Positions 17,797 through 27,017 of a stretch of DNA of 64,000 nucleotides are shown here, piece by piece. Source of the DNA: Ornithinicoccus halotolerans (GTDB lineage: Bacteria; Actinomycetota; Actinomycetes; Actinomycetales; Dermatophilaceae). The stretch spans positions 52,825 through 116,824 of the forward strand of contig NZ_WIQI01000001.1 of NCBI RefSeq assembly GCF_009602535.1, in the 5' to 3' direction. The position numbers and the translations under genes are program-made. Position 1 is the stretch's first letter. The number at the start of each line of letters is the position of its first letter. The notes beneath the pieces were generated by a model. The model searched no databases and had not been told where the DNA came from. It worked only from the letters and a program-made list of their open reading frames with translations.

Positions 17797-19386
17797 ATGC
17801 GACGGATGTGGAAGGCCGCGGCCGGCGCGGCGCTGGCGGTCGGAGCGGCGCTGGCCGCGCCGGCCGCCGGTGCGGTGGACGCGGTGGGCGTGGTGGAGGA
17901 GGGCGTCGAGGTGGACGGTGAGCGGATCGATGAGTGGATGCAGGACCGGATGGGCGCCCACGGGATCCCGGGTGCTGCGGTGGCGGTGGTGCGCGGTGGT
18001 GAGGTGGTGCACCTGGCCGGGTACGGGGTCGCCGACCCTGAGGGCACGCCGGTGACGCCGCACACGCCTTTCGTCATCGGCTCGGCCAGCAAGCCGTTCA
18101 CCGCGATGGTGGTGCGGCAGCTGGTCCAGGAAGGAGAGCTGTCGCTGCAGGACCGGGTCGAGCCCTACCTGAGCGGGCTGGTCGAGGAGATGCCTGCCGG
18201 GTTCGAGGACGTCACCGTCGGCCAGCTGCTCAACCACACTGGCGGGCTGGGCATGGAGGTGGGGCTGGCAGGCACGGTGGAGGTCCACGAGGGTGAGGAC
18301 GCCCTGGACCGCCGGGTGGCCGAGCTGCTGGACCAGCCGCTAGCCCGGGAACCGGGCCAGGAGTGGGAGTACAGCAACGCCGGGGCCATGCTCCTGGCGG
18401 CGGTGGTGGAGCAGGTCACCGGGGAACGGTTCGCTGACCAGCTGCGCGGCCGGGTCTTCGACCCGCTGCAGATGAGCGACAGCTTCGCCTCCGAGGAGGA
18501 TCCCCGAGCCGAGGCCCTGGCCACCGGGCACTGGTCCTGGTTCGGCCAGTGGCGAGCCTCGGGCCTGCCGTACGACAACGCCGGCGTGGCGATGGGCTAC
18601 ATCGGCTCTTCGGCCCACGACCTGGCTCGCTTCCTCCAGGCTCACCTGGGCCACCACGACGGGCCCGGCGTCATCCCAGCCACGGCAGCCGAGATGGCCG
18701 CCGGTCCGGTGGCCGACACCGGCTGGGACTTCCCGCTAGAGGGCGGCTACGGGCTGGGCTGGTTCGTCGACGACCTCGGCGGCGAACCCGTGGTCAGCCA
18801 CTCGGGCTCCCTGGGCCACTTCACCGCCCACCTGGTGATGGCCCCCGGGGCCGATGACCTCGGCGTGGCGGTGCTGTCCAACGCGAGCGCCTTCGTCGCA
18901 TCCGGGCACGAGGGGCAGTACGACCTGAGCCTGGGGCTGACCCGGATGCTGCTGGACCAGGACCCCGAGCCGACGACGGCCAGCCCGCTGATGACCGTCG
19001 TGGTGCCTGTGGCCTGCTGGGCGCTGCCGGTGCTGCTGACGGTTGCCGCCGCGCGGTTCCTGCTGGTCACCCGCCGCCGCTACGCCGGAACCGTCCAGGC
19101 CAGCCGACGCGTCTGGGCACGGCTGGTGGCCCTGCCCGCCGCGGCCTACCTGGCCCTGGGCGCAGTGATCCTGACCACGGTGCCGCTGGCATCGGCGCGC
19201 CACTTCTACCCCGACGCCGGGTGGGGACTGACCGTGAGCGCCTACCTGGCCCTCAGCTGGGCGGTGCTGCGCACGGTGCTGGCCGCGACCGCGCTCACCT
19301 CAGCAACCAGGAAGCCGGGAGCCGACACCGCGACCGGCGAGCACCGGTCTGCCAGGCGCCCACAGCCGGTCCCTCTCACCCGCTGA
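17797..19386 (+). CDS. Membrane-anchored serine hydrolase (class C beta-lactamase family)
   Basis: 529 residues: a signal sequence (about 1-27), a penicillin-binding/beta-lactamase-type domain (about 35-385) and three C-terminal membrane segments (about 390-412, 437-460, 470-495). The active-site triad motifs are present: SASK (Ser96, Lys99), YSN (Tyr192) and HSG (about 335). This combination is usual for secreted esterases, D-aminopeptidase-like hydrolases or penicillin-recognising proteins; true beta-lactamase activity cannot be assumed. The C-terminal membrane block resembles FmtA/Flp-like anchored family members. It is regulated by the divergent TetR protein and followed by the DJ-1-like gene. 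Confidence 0.85.
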   Translation: MRRMWKAAAGAALAVGAALAAPAAGAVDAVGVVEEGVEVDGERIDEWMQDRMGAHGIPGAAVAVVRGGEVVHLAGYGVADPEGTPVTPHTPFVIGSASKPFTAMVVRQLVQEGELSLQDRVEPYLSGLVEEMPAGFEDVTVGQLLNHTGGLGMEVGLAGTVEVHEGEDALDRRVAELLDQPLAREPGQEWEYSNAGAMLLAAVVEQVTGERFADQLRGRVFDPLQMSDSFASEEDPRAEALATGHWSWFGQWRASGLPYDNAGVAMGYIGSSAHDLARFLQAHLGHHDGPGVIPATAAEMAAGPVADTGWDFPLEGGYGLGWFVDDLGGEPVVSHSGSLGHFTAHLVMAPGADDLGVAVLSNASAFVASGHEGQYDLSLGLTRMLLDQDPEPTTASPLMTVVVPVACWALPVLLTVAAARFLLVTRRRYAGTVQASRRVWARLVALPAAAYLALGAVILTTVPLASARHFYPDAGWGLTVSAYLALSWAVLRTVLAATALTSATRKPGADTATGEHRSARRPQPVPLTR

Positions 19387-19468
19387 GAAGCACACACGCC
19401 CCGACTTCTAGCCGGCCACCGGCGCACGCACCCGCGGCCACCGACCACCACCCCAGAAGGGAGACCCG

Positions 19469-20818
19469 ATGTTCACACCACGACGCATCACCTACAGCGT
19501 GCTCGGCCTCTGCGTCGGCCTGGCAACCCTGTTCGGGGTGGCCGCGGCAGGGATGAGCACCCTGATGCGCACCCCGGCGCTGCCGGTCGCAGACCCCCAG
19601 CACCCGTGGCCCGAGCCTGTCCCCTCCTCCGATGGCCCCATCGTGGTCGCGGTCGCCCTCGGCCAGAGCGGCACGGTGGCCAGTGACGCTCTGGCCCCAT
19701 ACGAGGTGTTCGCGAGCTCACCGCGGTTCCAGGTGTACACCATCGCCCAGACCCGCGGCGCCACCCACCTGGCAGGCGGACCGGCGGCCCTGCCGGTGCA
19801 CACCTTCGGCGACGCCGACCGCGGCACGGCGCCCGAGCCCGACATCATCGTCATCCCCGCCGTCGGGGACCCCGCCGGCCCCCAGGAAGCACAGCTGCGC
19901 CGATGGGCCCGACGGCAGGCCGACCGCGGCGCCCACGTGCTGGGGGTATGCGCCGGGTCCCGGGTGCTGGGCGCCGCCGGACTGCTGGATGGCCGGCAGG
20001 CCACCTCGCACTGGGACACCATCACCCGCCAGGAGGCCGACTACCCGCAGACCGACTGGATCCGCGGCCGCCGCTACGTCCAGGACGGACCGGTGACCAC
20101 CACCGCCGGAGTCACCTCTGGGATCCCAGCGGCACTGAAACTGGTGCAGGACTTCGCCGGCGAAACCGAAGCCCGCCGAGTCGCTGACCTGGTCGACTAC
20201 CCCGGCTGGACACCGGACTCCACCACCATCCCCGGCCACCGGTTCACCCTCTCCGACGTGCCGATGATGCTGGCCAGGGGCCTGCCGTGGTTCCGGCCCA
20301 CCTACGCCGTCGCACTGGCCGACGGCATGAGCGAGCTCGACATCGCCGCCGCCTTCGAGGTCTACGACGTCTCCGCCGCCGCCCGCACCCTGGCAGTCAC
20401 CCCCGACGACGGTGCGATCACCACCCGTCACGGCCTCGTCCTGCTGCCCACCCCGCAGAGCGCGGCCACCACCACGCCGACCCGACTCCTCGTGCCCGGA
20501 GCAGCCCACCCCGACCAGGTTGCGCCCGCGATGCGCCACTGGGCAGCAGCCCACGAAGCAGAAGTGACGCCCCTGAGCAGCGCCGGCAACGGCCACTTCG
20601 ACGCCGCACTGGAAGACCTCGCGCGACACGCCGACCGCAACATCGCCGCCTCCAGCGCCAAACGACTCGACTACCCCACCGAGCACCTCACTCTCGCGGG
20701 CAACGGGTGGCAGTGGCGACCCCCAGCGCTGTTCGGCCTCAGCCTCCTTTTGGCCACCGTTGTCGGCTCCCTGCCGGCCATCGGACGACGAGCCGTCCGC
20801 GTCGGCCGCGCCAGGTGA
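19469..20818 (+). CDS. Membrane-anchored tandem DJ-1/PfpI-like protein
   Basis: 449 residues with a membrane segment at each end (about 8-30 and 422-443) and two DJ-1/PfpI (class I amidotransferase-like) domains between. The first has the nucleophile elbow GVCAGSR with Cys161; the second (about 265-400) lacks an equivalent Cys and is probably structural. Such domains also occur in GlxA-type regulators, but no AraC HTH is present here. An AGAAGGGAG ribosome site precedes ATG 19469. It lies 82 bases after the serine hydrolase and is probably cotranscribed with it. Confidence 0.75.
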   Translation: MFTPRRITYSVLGLCVGLATLFGVAAAGMSTLMRTPALPVADPQHPWPEPVPSSDGPIVVAVALGQSGTVASDALAPYEVFASSPRFQVYTIAQTRGATHLAGGPAALPVHTFGDADRGTAPEPDIIVIPAVGDPAGPQEAQLRRWARRQADRGAHVLGVCAGSRVLGAAGLLDGRQATSHWDTITRQEADYPQTDWIRGRRYVQDGPVTTTAGVTSGIPAALKLVQDFAGETEARRVADLVDYPGWTPDSTTIPGHRFTLSDVPMMLARGLPWFRPTYAVALADGMSELDIAAAFEVYDVSAAARTLAVTPDDGAITTRHGLVLLPTPQSAATTTPTRLLVPGAAHPDQVAPAMRHWAAAHEAEVTPLSSAGNGHFDAALEDLARHADRNIAASSAKRLDYPTEHLTLAGNGWQWRPPALFGLSLLLATVVGSLPAIGRRAVRVGRAR

Positions 20819-21181
20819 TAGCCGGGGTCGGAGGCGAGGCACCGGCGGCCTGGGCTGCTGTCGGGTCGCCTCAGCCAACCCGCAGTGTTCAGGACTGACT
20901 GAGCTTGGCCTCGACTCCGAAGTACGCTGCACACACGCCGCGACGCCGTCGCGTGCGGACCGCGCGTGGGGCTCGACGGCTTTCTTCTGTGGCATCTGTT
21001 CGCAAGCTGAGGCTCGCGACTACGGCGGTGCACTCAAAGATGCCAGGCGCGCTTCAGCCGTTGTCGGCGGCCTCTGTTCCGTTGCTTGCCACCGACAAGG
21101 CCGTGACCGGTGAGCAGCCTTTGCAGTCCTGGGCAGGAGCCTTTCGCTGGCCCGACGAATCGGGCAAACGAGGCTGCGTGC
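20819..21181. other. Intergenic region between convergent genes, no gene assigned
   Basis: Open frames exist on both strands but have poor composition and no ribosome sites. No terminator hairpin with a T-run was found. Confidence 0.4.
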
Positions 21182-23470
21182 TCAAGCAGTGCCCGCCCGG
21201 GCCGCCCAGGCGGCGATCTCTGCGCGGTTGCGCAGGCCCAAGCGGGTGCGGATGTGCTCCACGTGGGACTCGGCCGTGCGCGGTGAGATGACCAGTCGGG
21301 TGGCTATCTCCCGGTCAGTGAGGCCCAGCGCCACCAGGTTGGCCACCTCCACCTGGCGGGCGGTCAACGGCCCGGCGCCAGACCGGTCCGCCGCCCGGAG
21401 GACTGGGGGGCCGGCCGACGGGCCGCCCAGCGCGAGGGCGAGCGCCGCGGGCCGATCCAGGGCGCTGCCCTCGCCGTACCGGGCCGACCACCGGTGCGGC
21501 CCTAGAGCCTGGCGGGCCGCCTCCAGGTAGTCGTGCTGCAGCGCGACGACCGGGGCGGGTGCCTCGGCGGGGATGGAGCGCCACAGGGCGTCCTCGGCGC
21601 CGCTGAGGCGGGCGGCGTGGCTCCACTGCTGCTGCGCGGATGCGGCACAGGCGAGCGCCCCGATGCACAGCGCGCTGCCGCTGCTGTCGTCCACGGCCTG
21701 CATCAGCACCAGCGCCTCCTGCTCCAGCTCGAGCGCCTGCCGGGCGTCGCCGCAGCGCAGCTGGACCAGGCCGAGCCCCCAGAGGGCGTGCGACTGGGTC
21801 CATGGGTTCCCGTGCTCGTTCAGGGCCAGGCTGCGGAGGAAAGCCTCGTTGGCGTCGTCGAGGCGCCGCTGGAGCAGCGTGACCACCCCGATATCGGCCC
21901 AGCAGAAGGCGGCGAGCCGGTTATCGATGCGCACGTACAGGGCGGCCGCCTCGCGCAGCAGGGCCTCGGCGGCGTCGAGGTCACCGCCGAAGAGGGCGGC
22001 CTGCCCAAGATACTGGGTCGACATCGCCACCACGGTCGGATCGCCACTGGCCTCGGCCAGATCCCGGGCCTCGGTGAGGAGCGGCGCCGCTACCGCCGGG
22101 TCGGTGCCCGCGAGGGCCAGGTAGCCGGCGACGGCCAGCGCCCTGGCCCTGTCCGGGTGGTCGGGGCACGCTGCCAAGAGCATGTCGAGTCGGTGCCGGC
22201 CCTCGGCGAGCCGTCCGCGGGCCTCCCAGTAGAGCCAAAGGTCGCTGGCGATCGCCAGTCCGGCGGGCTCCTCGCCCGGGGTTGCGGCGCAGTAGTCCAG
22301 GGCGGCGCTGATCTCGTGGTGGTGCCGGCCCAGCTGGTCGAAGGCGGCCACCTGGTCGGGGCCGAGGAACTGCTGGGCGGCCGAGGCGGTCATCGCGGAG
22401 CACCACCGCTGGTGCCGCTGCTGGAGCCGGTCGGTTTCCTCGGACGCGGCGAGCCGGTCGCGGCCGAAGGCGCGGACGGTGTCCAGCATCCGGAACTGCG
22501 CGCGGCCCTGGACGGTGACCTCCAGGAGGGAGGCGTCGACGAGCCCGGTCAGCGCGTCCAGGAGCCGGTGCGCCGGCAGGGCGTCGTCGGAGCAGACCGC
22601 CTCCGCGGCCTCCACGTCGAAGCCGCCCGCGAAGACCGAGGCCCGCCGCCACAGCAGTCGCTGGGGCTCCTCCAGCAGGTCGTGGCTCCACTGCATGGTC
22701 GCCAGCAGCGTCCGGTGCCGCTCGGGGACGGTCGCCCCCGACCGCCGCAGCAAGGTGAACCTGTCGTCGAGACGGTGGAGGACCTCCGCGGGGCTCAGGG
22801 TGCGCAGCCGCACGGCCGCCAGCTCGATCGCCAGCGGCAGCCCGTCCAGTCGGCGGCAGATCTCCAGCAGCTGCGGGCCGTCGGCGGGGGCGAGCCGCAG
22901 CGCCGGCGCGGCCGCCTGCGCCCGCTCCTGCAGCAGCTGCACGGCCTCGCCGGGCCGGCCCTGGCCCGCCACCGCCTCACGAGAGACGCCCAGCGGGGGC
23001 ACGACGAGCAGGGACTCCCCGTCCACGTCCAGCGGCAACCGGCTCGTAGCCAGCACCGACAGCTGGGGGCACGCGCCGAGGAGAGCGTGCACCACGACAG
23101 CGGCGGCATCGCGCACGTGCTCGCAGTTGTCGAGCACGACCAGCACGCGCTGGTCCCCGATGACCTGGGTCACGTAGTCGGTGAGCACGTCGGCCGAGGG
23201 GTCCCGCACCCCCAGCGCGGCCGCGACCTGCTGCGGGACCAGGTCGGCCGTCTGCACGGCCGTCAGGTCCACCAGGAAAGTGCCGTCCGGGTACCTGTCC
23301 GCGAGATCGCTAGCGGCCCGCAGCGCGAGCCTGGTCTTGCCGACGCCGCCGGGCCCGACGAGGGTCAGCAGCCGGGAGGCCGGCAACAGGCGGCGCACGT
23401 CCGAAAGCTCCTGCCGTCGGCCGACGAAGGAGGTGCGTTCCGGTCGCGCCACAGCGTGCGGGACCCTCAT
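21182..23470 (-). CDS. Large ATP-binding LuxR-family regulator
   Basis: 762 residues. An AAA/NB-ARC-type ATPase comes first: FVGRRQEL, Walker A GPGGVGKT (about 39-46), Walker B VLVVLDNCEH (about 108-117) and LDGLPLAIELAA. A TPR-like helical region follows (about 380-670), then a LuxR helix-turn-helix at the end (LTARQVEVANLVALGLTDRE, about 693-755). The architecture fits signal-integrating activators of the AfsR/LuxR type. It is divergent from the DUF4242-like/ABC/CPBP operon across 89 bases and may control it. Confidence 0.88.
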   Translation of the reverse strand: MRVPHAVARPERTSFVGRRQELSDVRRLLPASRLLTLVGPGGVGKTRLALRAASDLADRYPDGTFLVDLTAVQTADLVPQQVAAALGVRDPSADVLTDYVTQVIGDQRVLVVLDNCEHVRDAAAVVVHALLGACPQLSVLATSRLPLDVDGESLLVVPPLGVSREAVAGQGRPGEAVQLLQERAQAAAPALRLAPADGPQLLEICRRLDGLPLAIELAAVRLRTLSPAEVLHRLDDRFTLLRRSGATVPERHRTLLATMQWSHDLLEEPQRLLWRRASVFAGGFDVEAAEAVCSDDALPAHRLLDALTGLVDASLLEVTVQGRAQFRMLDTVRAFGRDRLAASEETDRLQQRHQRWCSAMTASAAQQFLGPDQVAAFDQLGRHHHEISAALDYCAATPGEEPAGLAIASDLWLYWEARGRLAEGRHRLDMLLAACPDHPDRARALAVAGYLALAGTDPAVAAPLLTEARDLAEASGDPTVVAMSTQYLGQAALFGGDLDAAEALLREAAALYVRIDNRLAAFCWADIGVVTLLQRRLDDANEAFLRSLALNEHGNPWTQSHALWGLGLVQLRCGDARQALELEQEALVLMQAVDDSSGSALCIGALACAASAQQQWSHAARLSGAEDALWRSIPAEAPAPVVALQHDYLEAARQALGPHRWSARYGEGSALDRPAALALALGGPSAGPPVLRAADRSGAGPLTARQVEVANLVALGLTDREIATRLVISPRTAESHVEHIRTRLGLRNRAEIAAWAARAGTA

Positions 23471-23559
23471 CGCGTCAACGTACTCCAGCCCGGCACGCCC
23501 GTACAGGAATCCGGAGAACTACCGATGCCCGGTGGCGCCGCGTCGCCCACGCTTGGGGC

Positions 23560-23946
23560 GTGAGCAGACAACAGGAACAGGGCACCGACCGGGACCCTGA
23601 GCCGCTCCTCTTCCTCGTGGAGCTGCGGGCAGCCATCGGCGTGCCCACCGACCTCAACGCCATGCGGGGGTCCCTGTACGCAGCGATCACCAAGCTGCAG
23701 TACGGCGGTGTGGACATCGGCCAGGCGGACGCGTTCCTACTCCCGGGTGATGCCCGGTGCCTCTGCCTAGTGCAGTCCTCCGACCAGGCCTCGGTCGCGC
23801 TCGCCTGCGACGCCGCCGGTCTGACGGCCGCTCCGGTCCACGAGGTCCACCGGTTGCCGGCACCAAGCCGCGCCTTCCGCGACCCCCAGGCGGAGCAGCC
23901 CACCGTCCCGGCTGCCGTGGTCGGCATCGCCCCGGAGACACCATGA
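23560..23946 (+). CDS. DUF4242/SCO4226-like small protein
   Basis: 128 residues. LLFLVELRAAIGV..., the central DARCLCLVQSSD and the close AGLTAAPVHEVHRLP follow the ferredoxin-like pattern of DUF4242 proteins, the family of the nickel-binding Streptomyces protein SCO4226. The family assignment is by pattern only. GTG 23560 is the first gene of the operon, and its stop overlaps the ABC gene start (ATGA). Its pairing with an exporter-like ABC system suggests a sensing or accessory role; this is inference. Confidence 0.55.
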   Translation: MSRQQEQGTDRDPEPLLFLVELRAAIGVPTDLNAMRGSLYAAITKLQYGGVDIGQADAFLLPGDARCLCLVQSSDQASVALACDAAGLTAAPVHEVHRLPAPSRAFRDPQAEQPTVPAAVVGIAPETP

Positions 23947-24875
23947 TCGAGGCGCGGCAGTTGACCAAGACCTACGGCCGCACCAGGGCCGTCACCGATC
24001 TGTCGTTCGCCGTCAGTCCGGGACGGGTCACTGGCTTCCTCGGGCCGAACGGCGCGGGCAAGTCGACGACCATGCGCCTCATCATGGGACTCGACCGTCC
24101 CACGGATGGCCAGGTGACCATCGGAGGCCAAGCCCTCCGCGACTACCCCCGACCGCTGCGGGTCGTCGGCGCCCTGCTGGACCCGGGGGCCATGCACAGC
24201 AGCCGCAGCGCCTACCACCACCTGCTGGCGCTCGGGCTGACCAATGCGATCCCCCGGCAACGGGTGGAGGAGGTGCTCGCCATGGTCGGCCTCACGGACG
24301 TGGCCCGCCGGCGGGTCCGTACCTACAGCCTGGGCATGCGGCAACGAGCGGGCATTGCGGCAGCCCTGCTCGGCGATCCGGAGGTCATCCTGCTGGACGA
24401 GCCGGTCAACGGCCTGGACCTTGACGGCATCCGGTGGATGAGGGGACTGCTCCGCCGGCTGGCCGGGGAAGGCCGCACCGTCTTCGTCTCCTCCCACCTC
24501 ATGAGCGAGATGGAGCTCATCGCCGACCATCTCGTGGTGCTGGGCAAGGGGCGCCTGCTGGCCGATGTGCCGATCGAGGTGATGCACGGCGGCTCGGGAC
24601 CGCGGGTGGTCGTGCACTCCCCTCACGCGGCGGCTCTGCGGGAGGTCCTGGCGCGAGACCAGGCGGCGGTGACCATGACCGGCGCCAACGAGCTCTCGGT
24701 CGTCGGAGTGCCAGGGTTCCAGATCGCGAAGGTCGCCCTCGACCACGGCTTCCTCGTCGAGGAGCTCAGGACCGCCGAGACCTCCCTGGAGGACGCCTAT
24801 CTCTCCTTGACGCAGGGCGATGTGGAGTACCCCGTCGGCGGGACCGAGCCCCGGCAGCGGGAGGGGACACAGTGA
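23943..24875 (+). CDS. ABC transporter ATP-binding protein
   Basis: 310 residues. Walker A GPNGAGKST (about 34-42), signature YSLGMRQRAGIA (about 131-142), Walker B VILLDEP (about 150-156) and the switch His in FVSSHL are all present. The C-terminal extension is typical of DrrA/BcrA-type exporter ATPases. It overlaps the upstream gene by four bases and the permease start by four bases, so the three form one operon. Likely role: export or resistance to a membrane-active compound. Confidence 0.9.
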   Translation: MIEARQLTKTYGRTRAVTDLSFAVSPGRVTGFLGPNGAGKSTTMRLIMGLDRPTDGQVTIGGQALRDYPRPLRVVGALLDPGAMHSSRSAYHHLLALGLTNAIPRQRVEEVLAMVGLTDVARRRVRTYSLGMRQRAGIAAALLGDPEVILLDEPVNGLDLDGIRWMRGLLRRLAGEGRTVFVSSHLMSEMELIADHLVVLGKGRLLADVPIEVMHGGSGPRVVVHSPHAAALREVLARDQAAVTMTGANELSVVGVPGFQIAKVALDHGFLVEELRTAETSLEDAYLSLTQGDVEYPVGGTEPRQREGTQ

Positions 24876-25645
24876 ACGGCCGCCGCTCCCTGCCGCGACG
24901 CGTCATCCTCGCCGAGCTGGTCAAGCTGGGCAGCCTGCCCTCGAGCATCTGGTTCCTCGCGACGACCTCCGTCGTGATCGTGGGCTTCGGCGTCTACGGC
25001 GCCATCGGCCAGACCGTGCAGGAGGACATGGGCCTGGCCACCTACGACCCATTGGGCGGGACGCTGGGCGGAATCAGCTCGGCTGCGGTGGTCGTGGGCA
25101 CGCTCGGCGGGCTCTTCGTCACGGGTGAGTACATCAACCGCATGGTGCGCACCACATTCAGCGCCGTGCCCCGACGCTGGGAGGTGGTCCTGGCCAAGGC
25201 CGTCGCGGTCGCGGCCGCGACGTTCCTGGTCGTCCTCGCCTCGCTAGCCCTGACACTGGGCGCAGCCGCCCTGATCCTGGGCAACCGCGGAATGTCCCTG
25301 GCGCTCGGGGCACCTGGCGCCGCGCGTGCCCTGGTCGGGTCGGCGCTGTTCCTCGCGCTCGTCGGTGTGATCGGGGTGGCACTCGGGTGGCTGTTGCGGT
25401 CGACCGCGGGGGTGCTCACCGCCATCGTCGGACTCCTGTACGTCCTGCCGATCATCAGCATCCTCCTTCCCCGCTCCGTGGGCGAGCACGTGATCCCGTA
25501 CCTGCCCAACAACGCCGGGGTGGCCGTCATGCAGCTGGAGAGCTCCGGCCTGCTGACACCGTGGACCGGCTTCGGGCTCTTCGCGGCCTACGCGCTGCTC
25601 GCCCTCGCCCTCGCCGCCGCCGTCATCGAGATGCGGGACACATGA
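24872..25645 (+). CDS. ABC transporter permease
   Basis: 257 residues with six hydrophobic segments (about 27-47, 68-90, 107-130, 150-175, 180-200, 228-252), as expected for an ABC-2-type permease. GTG 24872 overlaps the ATPase stop. The VTGEYINRMVRTTFSAVPRR stretch between segments 2 and 3 is the typical ABC-2 coupling region. Substrate unknown. Confidence 0.85.
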   Translation: MNGRRSLPRRVILAELVKLGSLPSSIWFLATTSVVIVGFGVYGAIGQTVQEDMGLATYDPLGGTLGGISSAAVVVGTLGGLFVTGEYINRMVRTTFSAVPRRWEVVLAKAVAVAAATFLVVLASLALTLGAAALILGNRGMSLALGAPGAARALVGSALFLALVGVIGVALGWLLRSTAGVLTAIVGLLYVLPIISILLPRSVGEHVIPYLPNNAGVAVMQLESSGLLTPWTGFGLFAAYALLALALAAAVIEMRDT

Positions 25646-25724
25646 CCAACACCGACCACCCCTGTCATCCACCAGCGGCTGGCCTGGCACACCACAGACA
25701 GCGAGCACTCACCAGGAGAACCTC

Positions 25725-26531
25725 ATGACCGCCACCTACCACTCCCCGCGAGGCGCTACCTCCCAGCTCCGGCCCCTGTCCGCCGGGCCGGATGACCGAT
25801 CCCTGCGACCCTTGCTGGTGTTCGCGGCCGTCGCCCTCCCGGTGGGCTGGCTCCTGCTCTCCCTCTACCAGATCCTTGACCTGCCGCAGGAGCTATTCGT
25901 CCTCGGGGCCACCTTTCTCGGGCTGGTCACTCCCGCGCTCGCACTCACCTACCGGCAGCGCGGTCGCGCAGGCGTATACGCGCTCCTGAAAGATGCGGTC
26001 AGGCCGTCTCGGCCGCTCTGGTGGACCCCGCTGGCCGTGCTGGTCCTGCCGGTCCTCGTGTGGGGCACGGCCTCACTCTTCGGCGGTGCACAACCGCTGA
26101 CCGCCTCGTTGCTGATCGAGGCGGGAGTCCTGTTCGTGAGTGCCGCGCTGATCATCAACATCTGGGAGGAGATGGCCTGGACCGGGTTCGTGCAGCGGCG
26201 GGCCATGGCGCGGTGGGGTCTCCTCATCGGCAGTGTTGTCACCGGCCTGCTGTTCGCGGCCATCCACCTGCCGCTGGCCTTCGACGGTGCCTCCGGCGCC
26301 GGCGATGTCGGTCTGGGTGTCGCCGTCCTGCTCGGGACCGGCATCGGCCTGCGCCTGCTGATCGCCCGCCTGGATGTCTGGAGCGGTCGCAGCCTGTTGA
26401 CGATCGGCCTCCTGCACGCCTCGTTCAACACCACCGCGGTCTTCATCGATCCTGCCTACGACTGGATCCGTCTGGGCGTCACGATCCTGCTCGGCGTTCT
26501 CGCCGTCACCGTCCCTAGCCGGAGGACTTGA
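25725..26531 (+). CDS. CPBP family intramembrane metalloprotease
   Basis: 268 residues, about eight membrane segments. The Abi/CAAX-protease motifs are present: EEMAWTGF (Glu148, Glu149), the second-motif His181 in AAIHLPLA, and HASFN near 231. Such proteases process prenylated or bacteriocin-related substrates and often confer self-immunity next to exporters. The gene follows the permease by 79 bases with an AGGAGAA ribosome site. Together with the ABC genes it suggests an export or immunity cassette; no bacteriocin precursor was seen. Confidence 0.85.
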   Translation: MTATYHSPRGATSQLRPLSAGPDDRSLRPLLVFAAVALPVGWLLLSLYQILDLPQELFVLGATFLGLVTPALALTYRQRGRAGVYALLKDAVRPSRPLWWTPLAVLVLPVLVWGTASLFGGAQPLTASLLIEAGVLFVSAALIINIWEEMAWTGFVQRRAMARWGLLIGSVVTGLLFAAIHLPLAFDGASGAGDVGLGVAVLLGTGIGLRLLIARLDVWSGRSLLTIGLLHASFNTTAVFIDPAYDWIRLGVTILLGVLAVTVPSRRT

Positions 26532-26704
26532 GCACCTCTCCCCGGGCCCAAAAATCACCCGAGCCTGCGCCCCTCCCGCGGGCGCACTACCGCAGGCAAG
26601 CGCGTGTGCGGTTGCAGGCGGTTCGCGGTGTACTCCTGGGCGCCGGCCGCGACGCCGGAAGCAGCGGCTCGCCCCCGGGGGGCGGCCCGGCCGGGGAGTG
26701 CCGG

Positions 26705-26930
26705 TCAGTGCGAGCGCTGCGGCGCCGCGCCCTCCTCGAGGCGGCGCAGCCCCTCGAACAGGGTGTGGAACGGCGACGGCGCGCTCCACCGGTACCGGCT
26801 GATCCGGTACGACGCCTGCTCGATCGGGGTGCGCCACCGGGTGGCGAACTGGTAGATGCGGTGGAAGGCCGCCAGGTCGGCGGACCGCGCATGGACCGGG
26901 CGGCGCTTGGTTGCATTACGGTAACGAAGC
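26705..26930 (-). pseudogene. Truncated or frameshifted unknown gene
   Basis: On the minus strand AGGAGAGGG precedes an ATG near 26940, but its frame stops after six codons. One frame over, a continuous protein-like stretch reads DLAAFHRIYQFATRWRTPIE and LFEGLRRLEEGAAPQRSH, ending with TGA at 26705. Third positions are nearly all G/C. Probably a gene disabled near its start; the family is unknown. The rest of the 26532-27017 spacer holds nothing recognisable. Confidence 0.4.
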
Positions 26931-27017
26931 CTTGTGCATCCCTCTCCTGAAGAGCACGCTTAGGTCACGAATAGGTCAAGGAATCGTCTGGTGCAGTCCA
27001 GACGTGGGGGGGCGCAC

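Noticed and set aside
21533..23563. Long plus-strand open frame
   Set aside because: Antisense to the LuxR-ATPase gene, which has clear Walker and HTH motifs. Composition is Gly/Gln/His-rich as in shadows.
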